From an uncultured Desulfovibrio sp. (GTDB lineage: Bacteria > Desulfobacterota > Desulfovibrionia > Desulfovibrionales > Desulfovibrionaceae): a stretch of 34,529 bases of DNA. Under the pieces are notes generated by a model. The model did not search any database and was not told the DNA's origin. It saw only the letters and a program-made list of their open reading frames with translations. Shown piece after piece: positions 24,739-33,436 of this stretch (position 1 is the stretch's first letter; every line of letters starts with the position of its first letter). Location: positions 1-34,529 of the forward strand of contig USCL01000004.1 in assembly GCA_900553145.1 (NCBI GenBank). Reading direction: 5' to 3'. The translations under genes and the position numbers were made by a program.

Positions 24739-26389
24739 TAGTGATGGTATGGACATGGCGGGCGTGCCTTTGGATATGAGCGGACGGACGTCCGAGGCGG
24801 CTGGCGGCATACATGCCGTGGATTCGGATGCCGTCGTAGTCGTGGATGACGTCCACGCGCCTCAAGGCGTGCGCGTCGTGGATGCGTCCGGCGTACCTCG
24901 CGTCCTTCCCGTGGAAACGGGGCGGACGCTTGCCCAGACGATCTGGCTGTCCGGCGAGGTGCCCCCGCCCGCGCTGTGCTCCGGCCTTGGGCGGTGCGGT
25001 GCGTGCCGCGTACGCTTTCTTGAAGGGACGCCGGAACCGTGCGACGCGGATCGCGCTATCCTCGGCGTGGAGGCCGTGCTTGAGGGCTGGCGGCTGGCCT
25101 GCCGCCATGCGCCCGTTGCCGGTATGGCTGTGGCATTGCCTCCCCCGCCGTCCGAAAAACGGAACCGGCCGGACAGCTTGCCGGGCGGGGGGCCGTTCCG
25201 GCTGGCCGTGGATCTGGGGACGACTTCCATCCACTGGCGGCTTCTCGATGGCGCGGGGCATGAGGCCGCATCCGGCCAGGCCCTCAACCCGCAGATGGGG
25301 GCGGGGAGCGACGTGGTGTCGCGCCTTGCCGCCGCCCGGACGCCGGAAGGCCGGGAACGTCTGCGGCATCTTGTGCTCCGTTTTTTGCAGCGCATTGTGG
25401 CCGAGGCGGGCGTTCCGGTAGCGGAGCTGTGCATCGCGGGCAACACGGCCATGACGTCCATTCTTCTGGATAAGGATGTGGCGGGATTGTGCGCCTCCCC
25501 GTACCGGCTGACGGAACCGGGAGGCCATGCGGCGGATTTGCCGGGCCTGCCTCCGGCGTGGATCCCTCCGCAGCCCGCGCCGTTCGTGGGCGGGGACATC
25601 AGCGCGGGCATGGCGGCGCTCCTGTACGGGGAGAGGCCGTCCTTTCCCTTTTTGCTCGCCGATTTGGGGACGAACGGCGAATTCGTGCTTGCCGTGGACG
25701 GGGAGCGTTCATTCATCGCCAGCGTGCCGCTCGGGCCGTCGCTTGAAGGCATCGGGCTCCGCTACGGCGGCGTGGCGGACACGGGCAGCGTTTCCGGGTT
25801 CCGGCTCGGGCCGTCCGGCCTGTTCCCCGTGGTCATCGGCGGCGTGCTCCCGCGCCGGATCTGCGGCACGGGGTACCTGTCCTTGCTGGACATCCTGCTG
25901 CGGATCGGGTTTCTCGACGCGTCGGGTCGCCTCTCGGCGTCCCCTTCTTCGCCGTTGGCCGCCCGCCTGCTTGGGGCCGTCGAGCGCGGCGATTCGGGCT
26001 GGAGCCTGCCGCTGCCCGGCGGCATGGCGCTTGCCGGGGCCGACGTGGAGGAAATCCTCAAGGTCAAGGCCGCGTTTTCGTTGGCCTTGGAAAGCCTGCT
26101 GGCGGCGTCCGGGCTGGAGAGCAGGGCGCTCGCACGGGTCTGCCTCGGCGGTGCGCTCGGGGAATATGTCCCCGAAACGGCACTGGAAAATCTGGGCTTT
26201 TTGCCGCCGGGCCTGCAATCGCGTACTCTGGCGGAGGGCAACACGTCCCTGCGCGGGGCCGGGCTCCTGCTGGCGCGCCCGGATCTGCGGGAACGGCTGG
26301 TCCGCTGGAGCGCGCGGTGCACGCTTGTGGACTTGACGGCCCGTCCGGATTTCACGGCCCTGTATATGCGGCATATGGTTTTCGGATAA
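24731..26389 (+). CDS. 2Fe-2S ferredoxin/ASKHA corrinoid-activation protein (RamA/DUF4445-like)
   Basis: A 552-residue protein. An N-terminal plant-type 2Fe-2S domain (about 35-138) has C83-x5-C89-x2-C92 and C124. The ASKHA ATPase domain follows: FRLAVDLGTTSIHW (157-169), CIAGNTAMTSILL, ADLGTNGEFVL (310-320), RRICGTGYLSLLDILL and CLGGALGEYVPE (471-482). Such proteins use ATP to reduce Co(II)-corrinoid proteins back to Co(I) for methyl transfer. No corrinoid protein or methyltransferase gene lies in the window, so its partner must be elsewhere. ATG 24731 follows GGGAG and overlaps the previous gene by 8 bp. GC-rich, like its neighbours. Confidence 0.88.
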   Translation: MADSDGMDMAGVPLDMSGRTSEAAGGIHAVDSDAVVVVDDVHAPQGVRVVDASGVPRVLPVETGRTLAQTIWLSGEVPPPALCSGLGRCGACRVRFLEGTPEPCDADRAILGVEAVLEGWRLACRHAPVAGMAVALPPPPSEKRNRPDSLPGGGPFRLAVDLGTTSIHWRLLDGAGHEAASGQALNPQMGAGSDVVSRLAAARTPEGRERLRHLVLRFLQRIVAEAGVPVAELCIAGNTAMTSILLDKDVAGLCASPYRLTEPGGHAADLPGLPPAWIPPQPAPFVGGDISAGMAALLYGERPSFPFLLADLGTNGEFVLAVDGERSFIASVPLGPSLEGIGLRYGGVADTGSVSGFRLGPSGLFPVVIGGVLPRRICGTGYLSLLDILLRIGFLDASGRLSASPSSPLAARLLGAVERGDSGWSLPLPGGMALAGADVEEILKVKAAFSLALESLLAASGLESRALARVCLGGALGEYVPETALENLGFLPPGLQSRTLAEGNTSLRGAGLLLARPDLRERLVRWSARCTLVDLTARPDFTALYMRHMVFG

Positions 26390-26478
26390 GCGCCGTCCGT
26401 TTGCAAGAAACCGCGTTTTGTGGCATTGCCTCCCTATCCGATACCCTGTAGCGCAACCTCTTTTTCAGGAGGAGAACG

Positions 26479-27657
26479 ATGAACGTACGTCTTATGTCCG
26501 ACCTTGATCTGCAAGGGAAGACCGTTGTGTTTCGCGAGGATCTCAACGTCCCGGTCAAGGAAGGGAAAATCACCAGCGACAAGCGCATCCGGGCGGCCAT
26601 CCCGTCCCTGAAGTTCGCGCTGGACAAGGGCGCGGGCATTATCGTGCTTTCGCACCTCGGCCGTCCCGAAGAGGGCGTCTATTCCGAAGAAGCCTCGCTG
26701 GCCCCCGTGGCCAGACGCCTTGAGGAACTGCTCGGCGTCCCCGTCAGGCTTGAGAAGGATTACCTTGACGGCGTGAGCGTGAAGCCCGGTGAATGCGTCC
26801 TCTGCGAAAACGTGCGTTTCAACAAGGGCGAAAAGAAGAACAACGAAGACGTGGCCCGCAAGCTGGCCGCTCTCGGCGATATTTATGTGATGGACGCTTT
26901 CGCCACGGCTCACCGGGCGCAGGCTTCCACCGAAGGGGCCATCCGTTTCGCCAAGGTTGCGTGCGTCGGGCTGCTCATGGCCGCCGAGCTCGAAGCCGTG
27001 ACCCGCATCCTCCATGCCCCCAAGCACCCGCTGCTCGCCATCATCGGCGGTTCCAAGGTTTCGACCAAGCTCGAAGTCCTGAACAACCTTTCCAAGCGCG
27101 TGGACAAGCTCATCGTGGGCGGTGGCATCGCCAACACCTTCCTGAAGGCCGCCGGGTACGAAGTGGGCAAATCCCTGTATGAGCCGGATCTCGTGGAGTC
27201 CGCCGCCCGGATCATGGAAGAGGCCAAGGAACGCGGCGCGGCCATCCCCTTGCCCGTCGACGTGGTGGTCGGCCCGGCGCTGGAGGAACACGCGCCTGCG
27301 ACAGTGCTCAAGGTTGAGGACGTGCGCCCCGACGACATGATCCTCGACATCGGCCCCGCCACCGCCGAAATGTACGCCCAGCTCATTGCCGAAGCCGGTA
27401 CCGTGGTCTGGAACGGCCCTGTGGGCGCCTTTGAAATCGACCAGTTCGGCAAGGGTACGGAAGCCATCGCCAAGGCCGTTGCGGAATCGTCCGCCTACAC
27501 GGTCACGGGCGGCGGCGACAGCATCGCGGCGCTCGAAAAGTACGGCTACGCCAGTCAGGTGGACTACATCTCCACGGCGGGCGGCGCGTTCCTCGAAGTG
27601 CTGGAAGGCAAGACCCTGCCGGCCGTGGCCGCTCTTGAGGCGCGTGCGGCATCGTGA
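26479..27657 (+). CDS. pgk: Phosphoglycerate kinase
   Basis: A 392-residue glycolytic/gluconeogenic kinase interconverting 1,3-bisphosphoglycerate and 3-phosphoglycerate. Signature VVFREDLNVPVKEGKITSDKRIRAAIPSL (about 15-43) and SHLGRPEEGVYSEEASLAPVA are the substrate-binding N-domain. The nucleotide-binding C-domain has IIGGSKVSTKLEVL, VGGGIANTFLKA, VWNGPVGAFEIDQFGKGT and VTGGGDSIAALEKYG. AGGAGGAG precedes ATG 26479. An 89-bp gap separates it from the ASKHA gene. Its TGA overlaps the next GTG start (GTGA). Confidence 0.97.
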   Translation: MNVRLMSDLDLQGKTVVFREDLNVPVKEGKITSDKRIRAAIPSLKFALDKGAGIIVLSHLGRPEEGVYSEEASLAPVARRLEELLGVPVRLEKDYLDGVSVKPGECVLCENVRFNKGEKKNNEDVARKLAALGDIYVMDAFATAHRAQASTEGAIRFAKVACVGLLMAAELEAVTRILHAPKHPLLAIIGGSKVSTKLEVLNNLSKRVDKLIVGGGIANTFLKAAGYEVGKSLYEPDLVESAARIMEEAKERGAAIPLPVDVVVGPALEEHAPATVLKVEDVRPDDMILDIGPATAEMYAQLIAEAGTVVWNGPVGAFEIDQFGKGTEAIAKAVAESSAYTVTGGGDSIAALEKYGYASQVDYISTAGGAFLEVLEGKTLPAVAALEARAAS

Positions 27658-29108
27658 GTCAGCCATCTTCCCCTAAACGCAGAAGCAACGCGGGGACTTC
27701 CGAAAAGGGGGCCCCGCGTTCCCCGTCCCGTGGCCCGGCGGAAAAGCGCCCCGCCCCCAGGCAGGAACGCCGTTCCGGAGAACGTCCTTTTGATGGAGTA
27801 AAGCCTGGCGAACGCCGTCCGGCACCGGATCGCGCGCCTCGCGGCCCCCGCTCCGGCGGGCGTCCCGTCGTTCCCGCGCCGGATGCGCCGCTTAAGCGGG
27901 CGTCGGGGCATCCGATGTGCCGTCCGCTGTTTTCGCCGTTGGACGCCTTCTGCCGCAACGCGCTGGCGCAGCTCCCCAAGGCGCTGGATGCGGTGATGCC
28001 CTTGTCCCGCAATCATCGCGCCGATCTGCCGGAGGCCATCCGCGACCTGTCCGCCATGCTCACCTATGAGCGCGGAGGGCTCGGGCGTTCCTACTGGAGC
28101 GCGCCCCGGTACGTCTCCGCGTATTTGCGGTATTTTTTGCCGTGGAACCTCGTGCGCCTGACCGGCCTCCTGCCGGGGCTGGATCTGCCCGTGCCCGTTT
28201 GCGACGCCGAACATCCGGTGACCATCGCAGACCTCGGCAGCGGGCCGCTGACCCTGCCTTTGGCCTTGTGGCTGTCCCGCCCCGACTGGCGGGCCGTGCC
28301 GCTGACGCTGATCTGCGTGGACACGGTCCCCCGCCCAATGGAGATGGGGCGTGCCGTACTGGAACGCATGGCCGCACTCTGCGGCGAGCCGCTGAACTGG
28401 ACGGTCCGTCTGGTGCGCGCGCCGTTGATGCAGTCGTTCCGGGAGCTGCGTTCGCCGCACCTGCTCATGGCGGGCAATGTACTCAATGAATTGAAGGACA
28501 AGCCGGGCGTCAGCGTCGATGAGCGTATGGCGGATCTCGCCGTGGCCGTCGGGCGGACGCTGCATCCAGAAGGCGTGGCGTTGTTCGTGGAGCCCGGCAC
28601 GCGGCTCGGCGGCACGCTTACGGCCAAACTTCGGGAAACGGCGCTGGAGGAAGGGCTGACGCCCGTGGCTCCCTGCCCCCATCTTGGCCCGTGCCCGCTG
28701 CTGGAGACGCGCGAGCGCCGCTGGTGCCATGCGTCGCAGTTGGCGGTAGCTCCGGCGTGGCTGGCGGATCTGGCCCGGTACGCCAAGCTGCCCAAGGATT
28801 CGCTGAGCCTGTCGTTCATGCAGCTCCGGCCCGGGTCGGAGGCCGCTCCCGCCGCCAAGACGGCCCTTTTCCCGGCGATGGACCCCAACGGGGTCGTCGC
28901 CCGCATCCTGTCCGAGCCCTTCCCCGTCCCCGGCATGGGGCACGCCCGTTATGCCTGTACGGAAGACGGGTTCGCCATTATCCCCGCAGCCGGGGACATC
29001 CCTTCCGGGGCGCTTGTCGCCTGCCGCCGTCCCGCGTCTCCACGTAAGGACGCCAAGACGGGGGCCGTCGAGCTGCTTTGGCAGGCGGAACAGAAACCTC
29101 AACGCTGA
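27654..29108 (+). CDS. Rsm22-family (METTL17-like) rRNA methyltransferase-like protein
   Basis: A 484-residue protein starting with GTG at 27654, overlapping pgk by 4 bp. Residues 1-85 are a low-complexity basic tail rich in Arg, Pro, Ser and Gly. The rest matches the Rsm22 family: TIADLGSGPLTLPLALWL (SAM motif I, 190-207), LMAGNVLNELKD (271-282), and the family cysteine motif CPHLGPCPLL...RRWCHAS (C341, C347, C358). In mitochondrial METTL17 such cysteines hold an iron-sulfur cluster. Members bind the small ribosomal subunit, and methyl transfer is not always proven. An in-frame ATG at M88 could give a protein lacking the tail. Confidence 0.84.
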   Translation: MSQPSSPKRRSNAGTSEKGAPRSPSRGPAEKRPAPRQERRSGERPFDGVKPGERRPAPDRAPRGPRSGGRPVVPAPDAPLKRASGHPMCRPLFSPLDAFCRNALAQLPKALDAVMPLSRNHRADLPEAIRDLSAMLTYERGGLGRSYWSAPRYVSAYLRYFLPWNLVRLTGLLPGLDLPVPVCDAEHPVTIADLGSGPLTLPLALWLSRPDWRAVPLTLICVDTVPRPMEMGRAVLERMAALCGEPLNWTVRLVRAPLMQSFRELRSPHLLMAGNVLNELKDKPGVSVDERMADLAVAVGRTLHPEGVALFVEPGTRLGGTLTAKLRETALEEGLTPVAPCPHLGPCPLLETRERRWCHASQLAVAPAWLADLARYAKLPKDSLSLSFMQLRPGSEAAPAAKTALFPAMDPNGVVARILSEPFPVPGMGHARYACTEDGFAIIPAAGDIPSGALVACRRPASPRKDAKTGAVELLWQAEQKPQR

Positions 29109-29126
29109 TTTTTTCAGGAGTCTTTC

Positions 29127-30521
29127 ATGTCTAAAATCATCACCCGGTTCGCGCCGAGCCCGACCGGGCATTTGCATATCGGCGGCGCCCGCACCGCGCT
29201 GTTCTGCTGGCTTCTTGCCCGTCACTGCGGCGGTGAGTTCCGTCTGCGTATCGAGGATACGGACACCGAGCGCTCGAAGCAGGAATATACGGATGCGATC
29301 CTGGCTTCCATGCGCTGGCTCGGCCTGGATTGGGACGGCGAGCTGACGTATCAGACGCAGCGCACGGATCGCTACAACGAAGTCATCGACAAGATGCTCG
29401 AAAGCGGCCATGCCTACTGGTGTTCCTGCACGCCCGAAGAAGTGGAGGCCATGCGCGAAACCGCCCGCGCCAAGGGCGAGAAGCCCCGTTATGATGGCCG
29501 TTGCCGCGAGCGGCATCTGGACGCCGCGCCCGGCCGCGTCGTGCGCCTGAAGGTTCCCGCCGAAGGCCGCGTGGTGTTCGACGACATGGTGAAAGGTCAC
29601 ATCGCCACGGACGTTTCCGAGCTTGACGATATGATCCTGCGCCGCAGCGACGGCATGCCTACCTATAATATGGCCGTGGTGGTCGACGACCATGACATGG
29701 GCATTACCCACGTCATCCGCGGCGATGACCATGTGTCCAACACGCCGAAGCAGATCCTCATCTATCAGGCGCTCGGCTGGGAACTGCCCGTTTTCGGCCA
29801 CGTCCCCATGATCCTCGGCAAGGACCGTCAGAAGCTTTCCAAGCGTCATGGCGCCCGTTCCGTGGTGGAGTATCAGAACGACGGCCTCCTGCCGCACGCG
29901 CTGGTCAATTGCCTCGTTCGCCTCGGCTGGTCGCACGGCGATCAGGAACTCTTTTCCATGCAGGAGCTTATCAATCTTTTTGACGGCAAGAACCTGAACA
30001 GTTCCGCATCCGCCTTCGATCCCGACAAGCTTTTGTGGTTCAACGCCCATTACCTGCGCGAGACGCCCCTCGACGAGCTCACCCGCCTTGTCCTGCCCTT
30101 TATCCACCAGAAGGGCTTTACGGACGCGACGGAAGCCTCCGTTGGGCCGCTGGTTCCCCTGTACCGCGAACGGGCGAAGAACCTTATCGAGCTTGCCGAC
30201 GGCATTGCCCAGCTCCTCTATAAGGCCACGGATCTGCCCTATGACGAGGCAGGCGTCTCCAAGTGGCTGACGGACGAAGGCAAGGCGTACGTGAAGGTTA
30301 TCCGCGATCAGCTTGCCGCGCTCCCTTCTTTTGACAAGGAAAGCATTGAGCATGTGATCCATTCGTACGTGGAAAGCCTTGGCGTGAAGTTCAAGATGGT
30401 CGCGCAGCCCGTGCGCGTGGCGATCACCGGCGTGATCGGCGGCCCCGGCCTGCCCGAATTCATGCTCGCCATCGGCAGGGACGAAACCCTCGCCCGCATG
30501 GATCGCGGCTTGACGTTGTAG
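29127..30521 (+). CDS. gltX: Glutamate--tRNA ligase
   Basis: A 464-residue class I synthetase. The HIGH-type motif is HLHIGGARTAL (15-25) after RFAPSPTG, and the KMSKS motif is KLSKRHGARSV. C99-x-C101 and C126 (with H130 nearby) resemble the zinc site of the GluRS catalytic domain. RIEDTDTERS and IRGDDHVSNTPKQ are typical. The anticodon-binding C-terminus ends in RDETLARMDRGLTL. AGGAG stands before ATG 29127, 18 bp after the Rsm22-like gene, so the two probably share a transcript. Whether it is discriminating or non-discriminating cannot be told from sequence alone. Confidence 0.96.
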   Translation: MSKIITRFAPSPTGHLHIGGARTALFCWLLARHCGGEFRLRIEDTDTERSKQEYTDAILASMRWLGLDWDGELTYQTQRTDRYNEVIDKMLESGHAYWCSCTPEEVEAMRETARAKGEKPRYDGRCRERHLDAAPGRVVRLKVPAEGRVVFDDMVKGHIATDVSELDDMILRRSDGMPTYNMAVVVDDHDMGITHVIRGDDHVSNTPKQILIYQALGWELPVFGHVPMILGKDRQKLSKRHGARSVVEYQNDGLLPHALVNCLVRLGWSHGDQELFSMQELINLFDGKNLNSSASAFDPDKLLWFNAHYLRETPLDELTRLVLPFIHQKGFTDATEASVGPLVPLYRERAKNLIELADGIAQLLYKATDLPYDEAGVSKWLTDEGKAYVKVIRDQLAALPSFDKESIEHVIHSYVESLGVKFKMVAQPVRVAITGVIGGPGLPEFMLAIGRDETLARMDRGLTL

Positions 30522-30699
30522 TTTGTTGTTGAATGAGGAAAACGGGGAAGGGAAAACGTTCTGAAGAAGGTTTTCCCCTCCCCCAAAACCTCCATCCCTC
30601 CTTTTTCAAAGACTTTTGACCGTATCGAATCCCTGTTCGCCATTGGGGGAAAGGGCGTGTTGTTCGACAGCGAAGGGGAACTCCCCTTTCGCACAGTGA

Positions 30700-30737
30700 A
30701 AAGTGCCGGAATGCAAACGCATCCCGGCACTTTTTTG
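30700..30737 (+). terminator. Intrinsic terminator downstream of gltX
   Basis: The stem AAAAGTGCCGG (30700-30710) pairs with CCGGCACTTTT, with an inner ATGC/GCAT extension, and is followed by six Ts. It lies about 180 bp after gltX and probably ends transcripts that read through the first hairpin. Confidence 0.85.
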
Positions 30738-30912
30738 AGAAGGGGAAACTCCTTCCGGCCGCTCCATTCCGCAAGAGGGGGATCGGTTGATCCCCATATA
30801 TGGAATCTTGGGAGGGAATGGGGGAGGCTTGGACGTGCTCCACGGCGGAGTTGCGGCGTATCCCGGGTTGATCTTTGATGACAACGGATTTCCCCGGACG
30901 CCGGGAGATGCA

Positions 30913-30957
30913 AAAAAGGCCGGAACCCTCTGTGTGTTAACGAGGTTTCCGGCTTTC
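30913..30957 (-). terminator. Terminator facing the SDR gene
   Basis: The arms GCCGGAACCCTC and GAGGTTTCCGGC pair with one mismatch around a ~12-nt loop. On the reverse strand they are followed by six U, and on the forward strand by TTTCTTT, so it may act both ways. It lies about 200 bp beyond the SDR stop. Confidence 0.7.
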
Positions 30958-30995
30958 TTTGGATCAGTCAGAACAAAGGAATTTTTTGGACGGTG

Positions 30996-31025
30996 GAGGT
31001 TGGGCCGCCAGAGGTTGGGCCGCCA
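30996..31025. repeat. 15-bp tandem duplication
   Basis: GAGGTTGGGCCGCCA occurs twice in direct succession (30996-31010 and 31011-31025). It is noncoding and probably a slippage product. Confidence 0.8.
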
Positions 31026-31157
31026 ATGGTGGAAGACAACCTGTTGGAATGACAACTCCATGGCCCGCTTGTTGTCAATACGGTGCCGTGGATGGTGCCA
31101 GCGGTCAAGCCGGCTGTGGAGTGCTCAGGCCTAGAGTGGGCGCGCCCGTCTCTTGGG

Positions 31158-31988
31158 TCACGCTTCGGGCTTCAGCGGGCCATAGAAGTAGGATGCCGTA
31201 GCGCCGCCGTCGATCAGGAAGTCCGCCCCGGTGATGAACGCGCCCCTGTCGCTCATGAGCAGTTCCGCCACATTGGCGATTTCGTCCGCCGTGCCGGGGC
31301 GTCCCGCCGGGCATTGGGCAAACATGTTTTTGTAGAAGTCGCCGCGCGGGCCGTTGAACTCGTCAATGGCCAGGGGTGTCACGATGATGCCGGGGGAAAT
31401 GGAGTTGATCCGTGCCCCCCTGACGCCCCATCTGACGGCTTCCGCCATAACCCTTTTCACGTTGCAGCGTTTTGCCATCTGATAGGCGTGCAGCGTGTCC
31501 CTGATACGCTCAGGCTGTAGCGCATCCAGCTTCAGCAGCTCCTCGGCGGGCGTACAGGCCAGCAGCTCATCCAGCTCCGCACCGAGCGCGGGCATCCTGT
31601 GCCCGGACTGGCTGGAAATGGTGACTCCCACGCCGCCTTTCCTGATGGCCTTGCCCACTTCTTCCAGCAGGACAGCCGTCCCGTACAGGTCCACGTTCAA
31701 AATCGCCTCGACGGAGGCCTGACTTGGCGAAACGCCCGCAGCGTTCACAAGCATGGAAATGTCGCCATACTTTTGCGCCTCGGCAATCAGGTTTCGGATG
31801 GATGCGCGTGAAGCAATGTCAATCTCCATCGGCACAACGTCGAAGCCCGCGTTGATCATCGTTTCGGCAATCGCCCGCGCGTTTTCCGGCTTTTTGTCGC
31901 CCAGCACAATCTTTTTGCCGTAACCCATTCTTCTGGCAACCGCCATGCCGATTTGACCGGCTCCGGTGACCATCATGACGTCTTTCAT
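31158..31988 (-). CDS. SDR-family NAD(P)-dependent oxidoreductase
   Basis: A 276-residue classical short-chain dehydrogenase/reductase. The cofactor loop is TGAGQIG (8-14), the structural motif is NAAG (82-85), catalytic serine lies in SSQSG (about 126-128) and the active pair is Y169/K173 (YQMAK). RINSISPGIIVTP and FLIDGG complete the family pattern. The loop TGAGQIG departs from the usual TGxxxGIG. Substrate unknown. I chose ATG 31988, preceded by AAGGAG; an extension to 32039 has no such support. It is divergent from the AraC-type regulator across a 318-bp gap that holds an inverted repeat. Confidence 0.9.
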   Translation of the reverse strand: MKDVMMVTGAGQIGMAVARRMGYGKKIVLGDKKPENARAIAETMINAGFDVVPMEIDIASRASIRNLIAEAQKYGDISMLVNAAGVSPSQASVEAILNVDLYGTAVLLEEVGKAIRKGGVGVTISSQSGHRMPALGAELDELLACTPAEELLKLDALQPERIRDTLHAYQMAKRCNVKRVMAEAVRWGVRGARINSISPGIIVTPLAIDEFNGPRGDFYKNMFAQCPAGRPGTADEIANVAELLMSDRGAFITGADFLIDGGATASYFYGPLKPEA

Positions 31989-32133
31989 CGGGGAAGACTC
32001 CTTCTTGCAACAGGATGGCTGTGGAAGGACAACGCCCACGCCTCATCAGGCGCCGCCGTGGTCCTTATGCTCTTTTAGGGGATGGTAGCGCGGCCTGACG
32101 ATGCGGAGTAGACACGATACTGCCCGATTTTTG

Positions 32134-32153
32134 CCTATTCCGCTCGGAACAGG
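32134..32153. promoter_or_regulatory. Inverted repeat, candidate operator
   Basis: CCTATTCC and GGAACAGG form 8-bp arms around a 4-bp spacer, with one mismatch. A second, smaller palindrome (GCTTG-AAA-CAAGC, about 32236-32248) and a TATAAT at 32276-32281 lie nearer the regulator gene; no matching -35 box is clear. The 318-bp gap 31989-32306 holds nothing else I can name. Binding by the adjacent AraC-type protein is a guess. Confidence 0.4.
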
Positions 32154-32306
32154 TTTTGAGGCCGTACGCCTAGGGCCCATCCGGGGCGGCGCGCGGGAGA
32201 TGTGCAACCGTGGCCGTTAGGGCTCTGGACATACGGCTTGAAACAAGCTATGTGAAGAAAATGCGTATATTAGAATATAATTCATTCTGATTGCTGGAGA
32301 TTGCGC

Positions 32307-33212
32307 ATGGACGAAAAGATGGGTGCAGAGGAACGCAACGGCGTTCTCAAGGAAAAGATGCTTCGATGGCTGCCGGAACAGTCCCGGCTGGAAACCGCGG
32401 TTCCCGGATTGGCGCTGAGCCGTTATGACGAGGAAACCTCTGCGGCGAAATGTTTCTATTACCCCATAGCCGCGCTGGTCGTGCAGGGATTCAAACGTTC
32501 CATGATCGGCAATCAGGAAGCCAACTACGGCGAACGGCACTGCATGGTCGTCGGCGTGGATATGCCGGGCGTGTTCCATATCACGCAGGCTTCTCCGCGC
32601 AAGCCTTTCCTTTCGCTGTCGGTCAAACTGGACAGGCATATCATCACGCAACTGATAACCGAAATGCCTTCCATCGTTACGTCACAGGCGACCCCTTCAA
32701 ATCCCGTGGCCATCTCCGAGGCAGGCGAAGACCTGCTTGAAGCCTTTACCCGGCTTGTTGATCTGCTGGATACGCCGTCAAGGATACCGATTTTCGCCCC
32801 CATGATTCTCCGCGAGATCCATTTCCATCTGCTCGCGGGGAGTCAGGGAGGGTGCCTGAGGCTGTTCAGTACCGGCGGTACGCAGGCCAGTCAGGTTGCC
32901 CAGGCCATTTCCTGGCTGCGGGAAAATTATGTCCGGCCCCTGCATATTGAGGAGCTGGCCCGGCGGGTCAATATGGCCCCTTCGACCTTTCACCGGCATT
33001 TCAGGCAGGTAACGAGCCTGAGCCCGCTCCAGTTCCAGAAACGCCTGCGTCTTTACGAGGCGGAACGGCTCATGCTGGTCGAAGGGAAGGATGCCAGCAC
33101 GGCGGCGATCATGGTCGGCTATGAAAGCGGTTCGCAGTTCAACAGGGAGTATAAGCGCCAGTTCGGAGCGCCGCCCCGCCGGGATGTGGCGCAGAAAACG
33201 CTCATGGCGTAA
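32307..33212 (+). CDS. AraC-family regulator with AraC_N (YqhC-type) domain
   Basis: A 301-residue transcription factor. The N-terminal half (about 15-160) fits the AraC_N domain (AAKCFYYPIAALVVQGFKRSMIGNQ...VVGVDMPGVFHITQASPRKPFLSLSVKLD). The C-terminal ~100 residues carry two helix-turn-helix units (VRPLHIEELARRVNMAPSTFHRHFRQVTSLSPLQFQKRLRLYEA; AAIMVGYESGSQFNREYKRQFGAPPRRD). Relatives such as YqhC activate aldehyde-reductase genes in response to electrophiles. Start ATG 32307 has GGAG at 32296-32299. It probably controls the divergent SDR and/or the following exported proteins. Confidence 0.9.
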   Translation: MDEKMGAEERNGVLKEKMLRWLPEQSRLETAVPGLALSRYDEETSAAKCFYYPIAALVVQGFKRSMIGNQEANYGERHCMVVGVDMPGVFHITQASPRKPFLSLSVKLDRHIITQLITEMPSIVTSQATPSNPVAISEAGEDLLEAFTRLVDLLDTPSRIPIFAPMILREIHFHLLAGSQGGCLRLFSTGGTQASQVAQAISWLRENYVRPLHIEELARRVNMAPSTFHRHFRQVTSLSPLQFQKRLRLYEAERLMLVEGKDASTAAIMVGYESGSQFNREYKRQFGAPPRRDVAQKTLMA

Positions 33213-33247
33213 TAGCCTATTACGCTGATTCTACTCTCTATTATATG

Positions 33248-33293
33248 AAAACGGGACGGGATGCGCGCTTCGGCGTGTATCCCGTCCCGTTTT
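33248..33293. terminator. Strong terminator after the AraC-type gene
   Basis: A perfect 15-bp outer stem (33248-33262 with 33279-33293) continues inward for six more pairs, including G-U pairs, to a C(TTCG)G tetraloop, giving about 21 paired positions. Only four Ts follow on either strand. It lies 35 bp after the regulator stop. Confidence 0.85.
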
Positions 33294-33436
33294 ACATGTC
33301 CCGGAGGCGAACCGCCGGAGAGCGGATCAGGCAAAGAACTGCATGGATTGTGTATAGATTCACCGCTTGGGAACCCCTATGTTGTCATCAACGGAAAACG
33401 TTCGCCGTAAACGGCGTCAAACCGGAGGATGTACTC

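Larger units (their letters stand above)
30522..31157. other. 636-bp hairpin-rich noncoding gap
   Basis: No ORF here resembles a protein. The gap holds an imperfect GGGGAAGGGAAAAC/GTTTTCCCCTCCCC hairpin about 20 bp after gltX (about 30541-30585). It also has a GCGAAGGGGA/TCCCCTTTCGC hairpin (30671-30693), two terminator-like hairpins listed separately, GGGGATC-GGTT-GATCCCC (about 30779-30796) and a 15-bp tandem duplication at 30996-31025. The segment between the terminators (about 30740-30910) could hold a small RNA, but I see no convincing promoter. Confidence 0.5.

Noticed and set aside
27564..30362. 932-codon reverse-strand open frame opposite the Rsm22-like gene and gltX
   Set aside because: It is antisense to two recognisable genes, has no domain, and is rich in G, R and A as expected for a shadow.
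30606..31061. Short open frames in the gap after gltX
   Set aside because: They run through terminator hairpins, lack ribosome binding sites and show no protein-like pattern.
33245..33436. N-terminal extension of the CMD-like protein to 33245
   Set aside because: This segment includes the terminator hairpin of the upstream gene and would hide a clear signal peptide; the GGAGG site supports the start at 33437.
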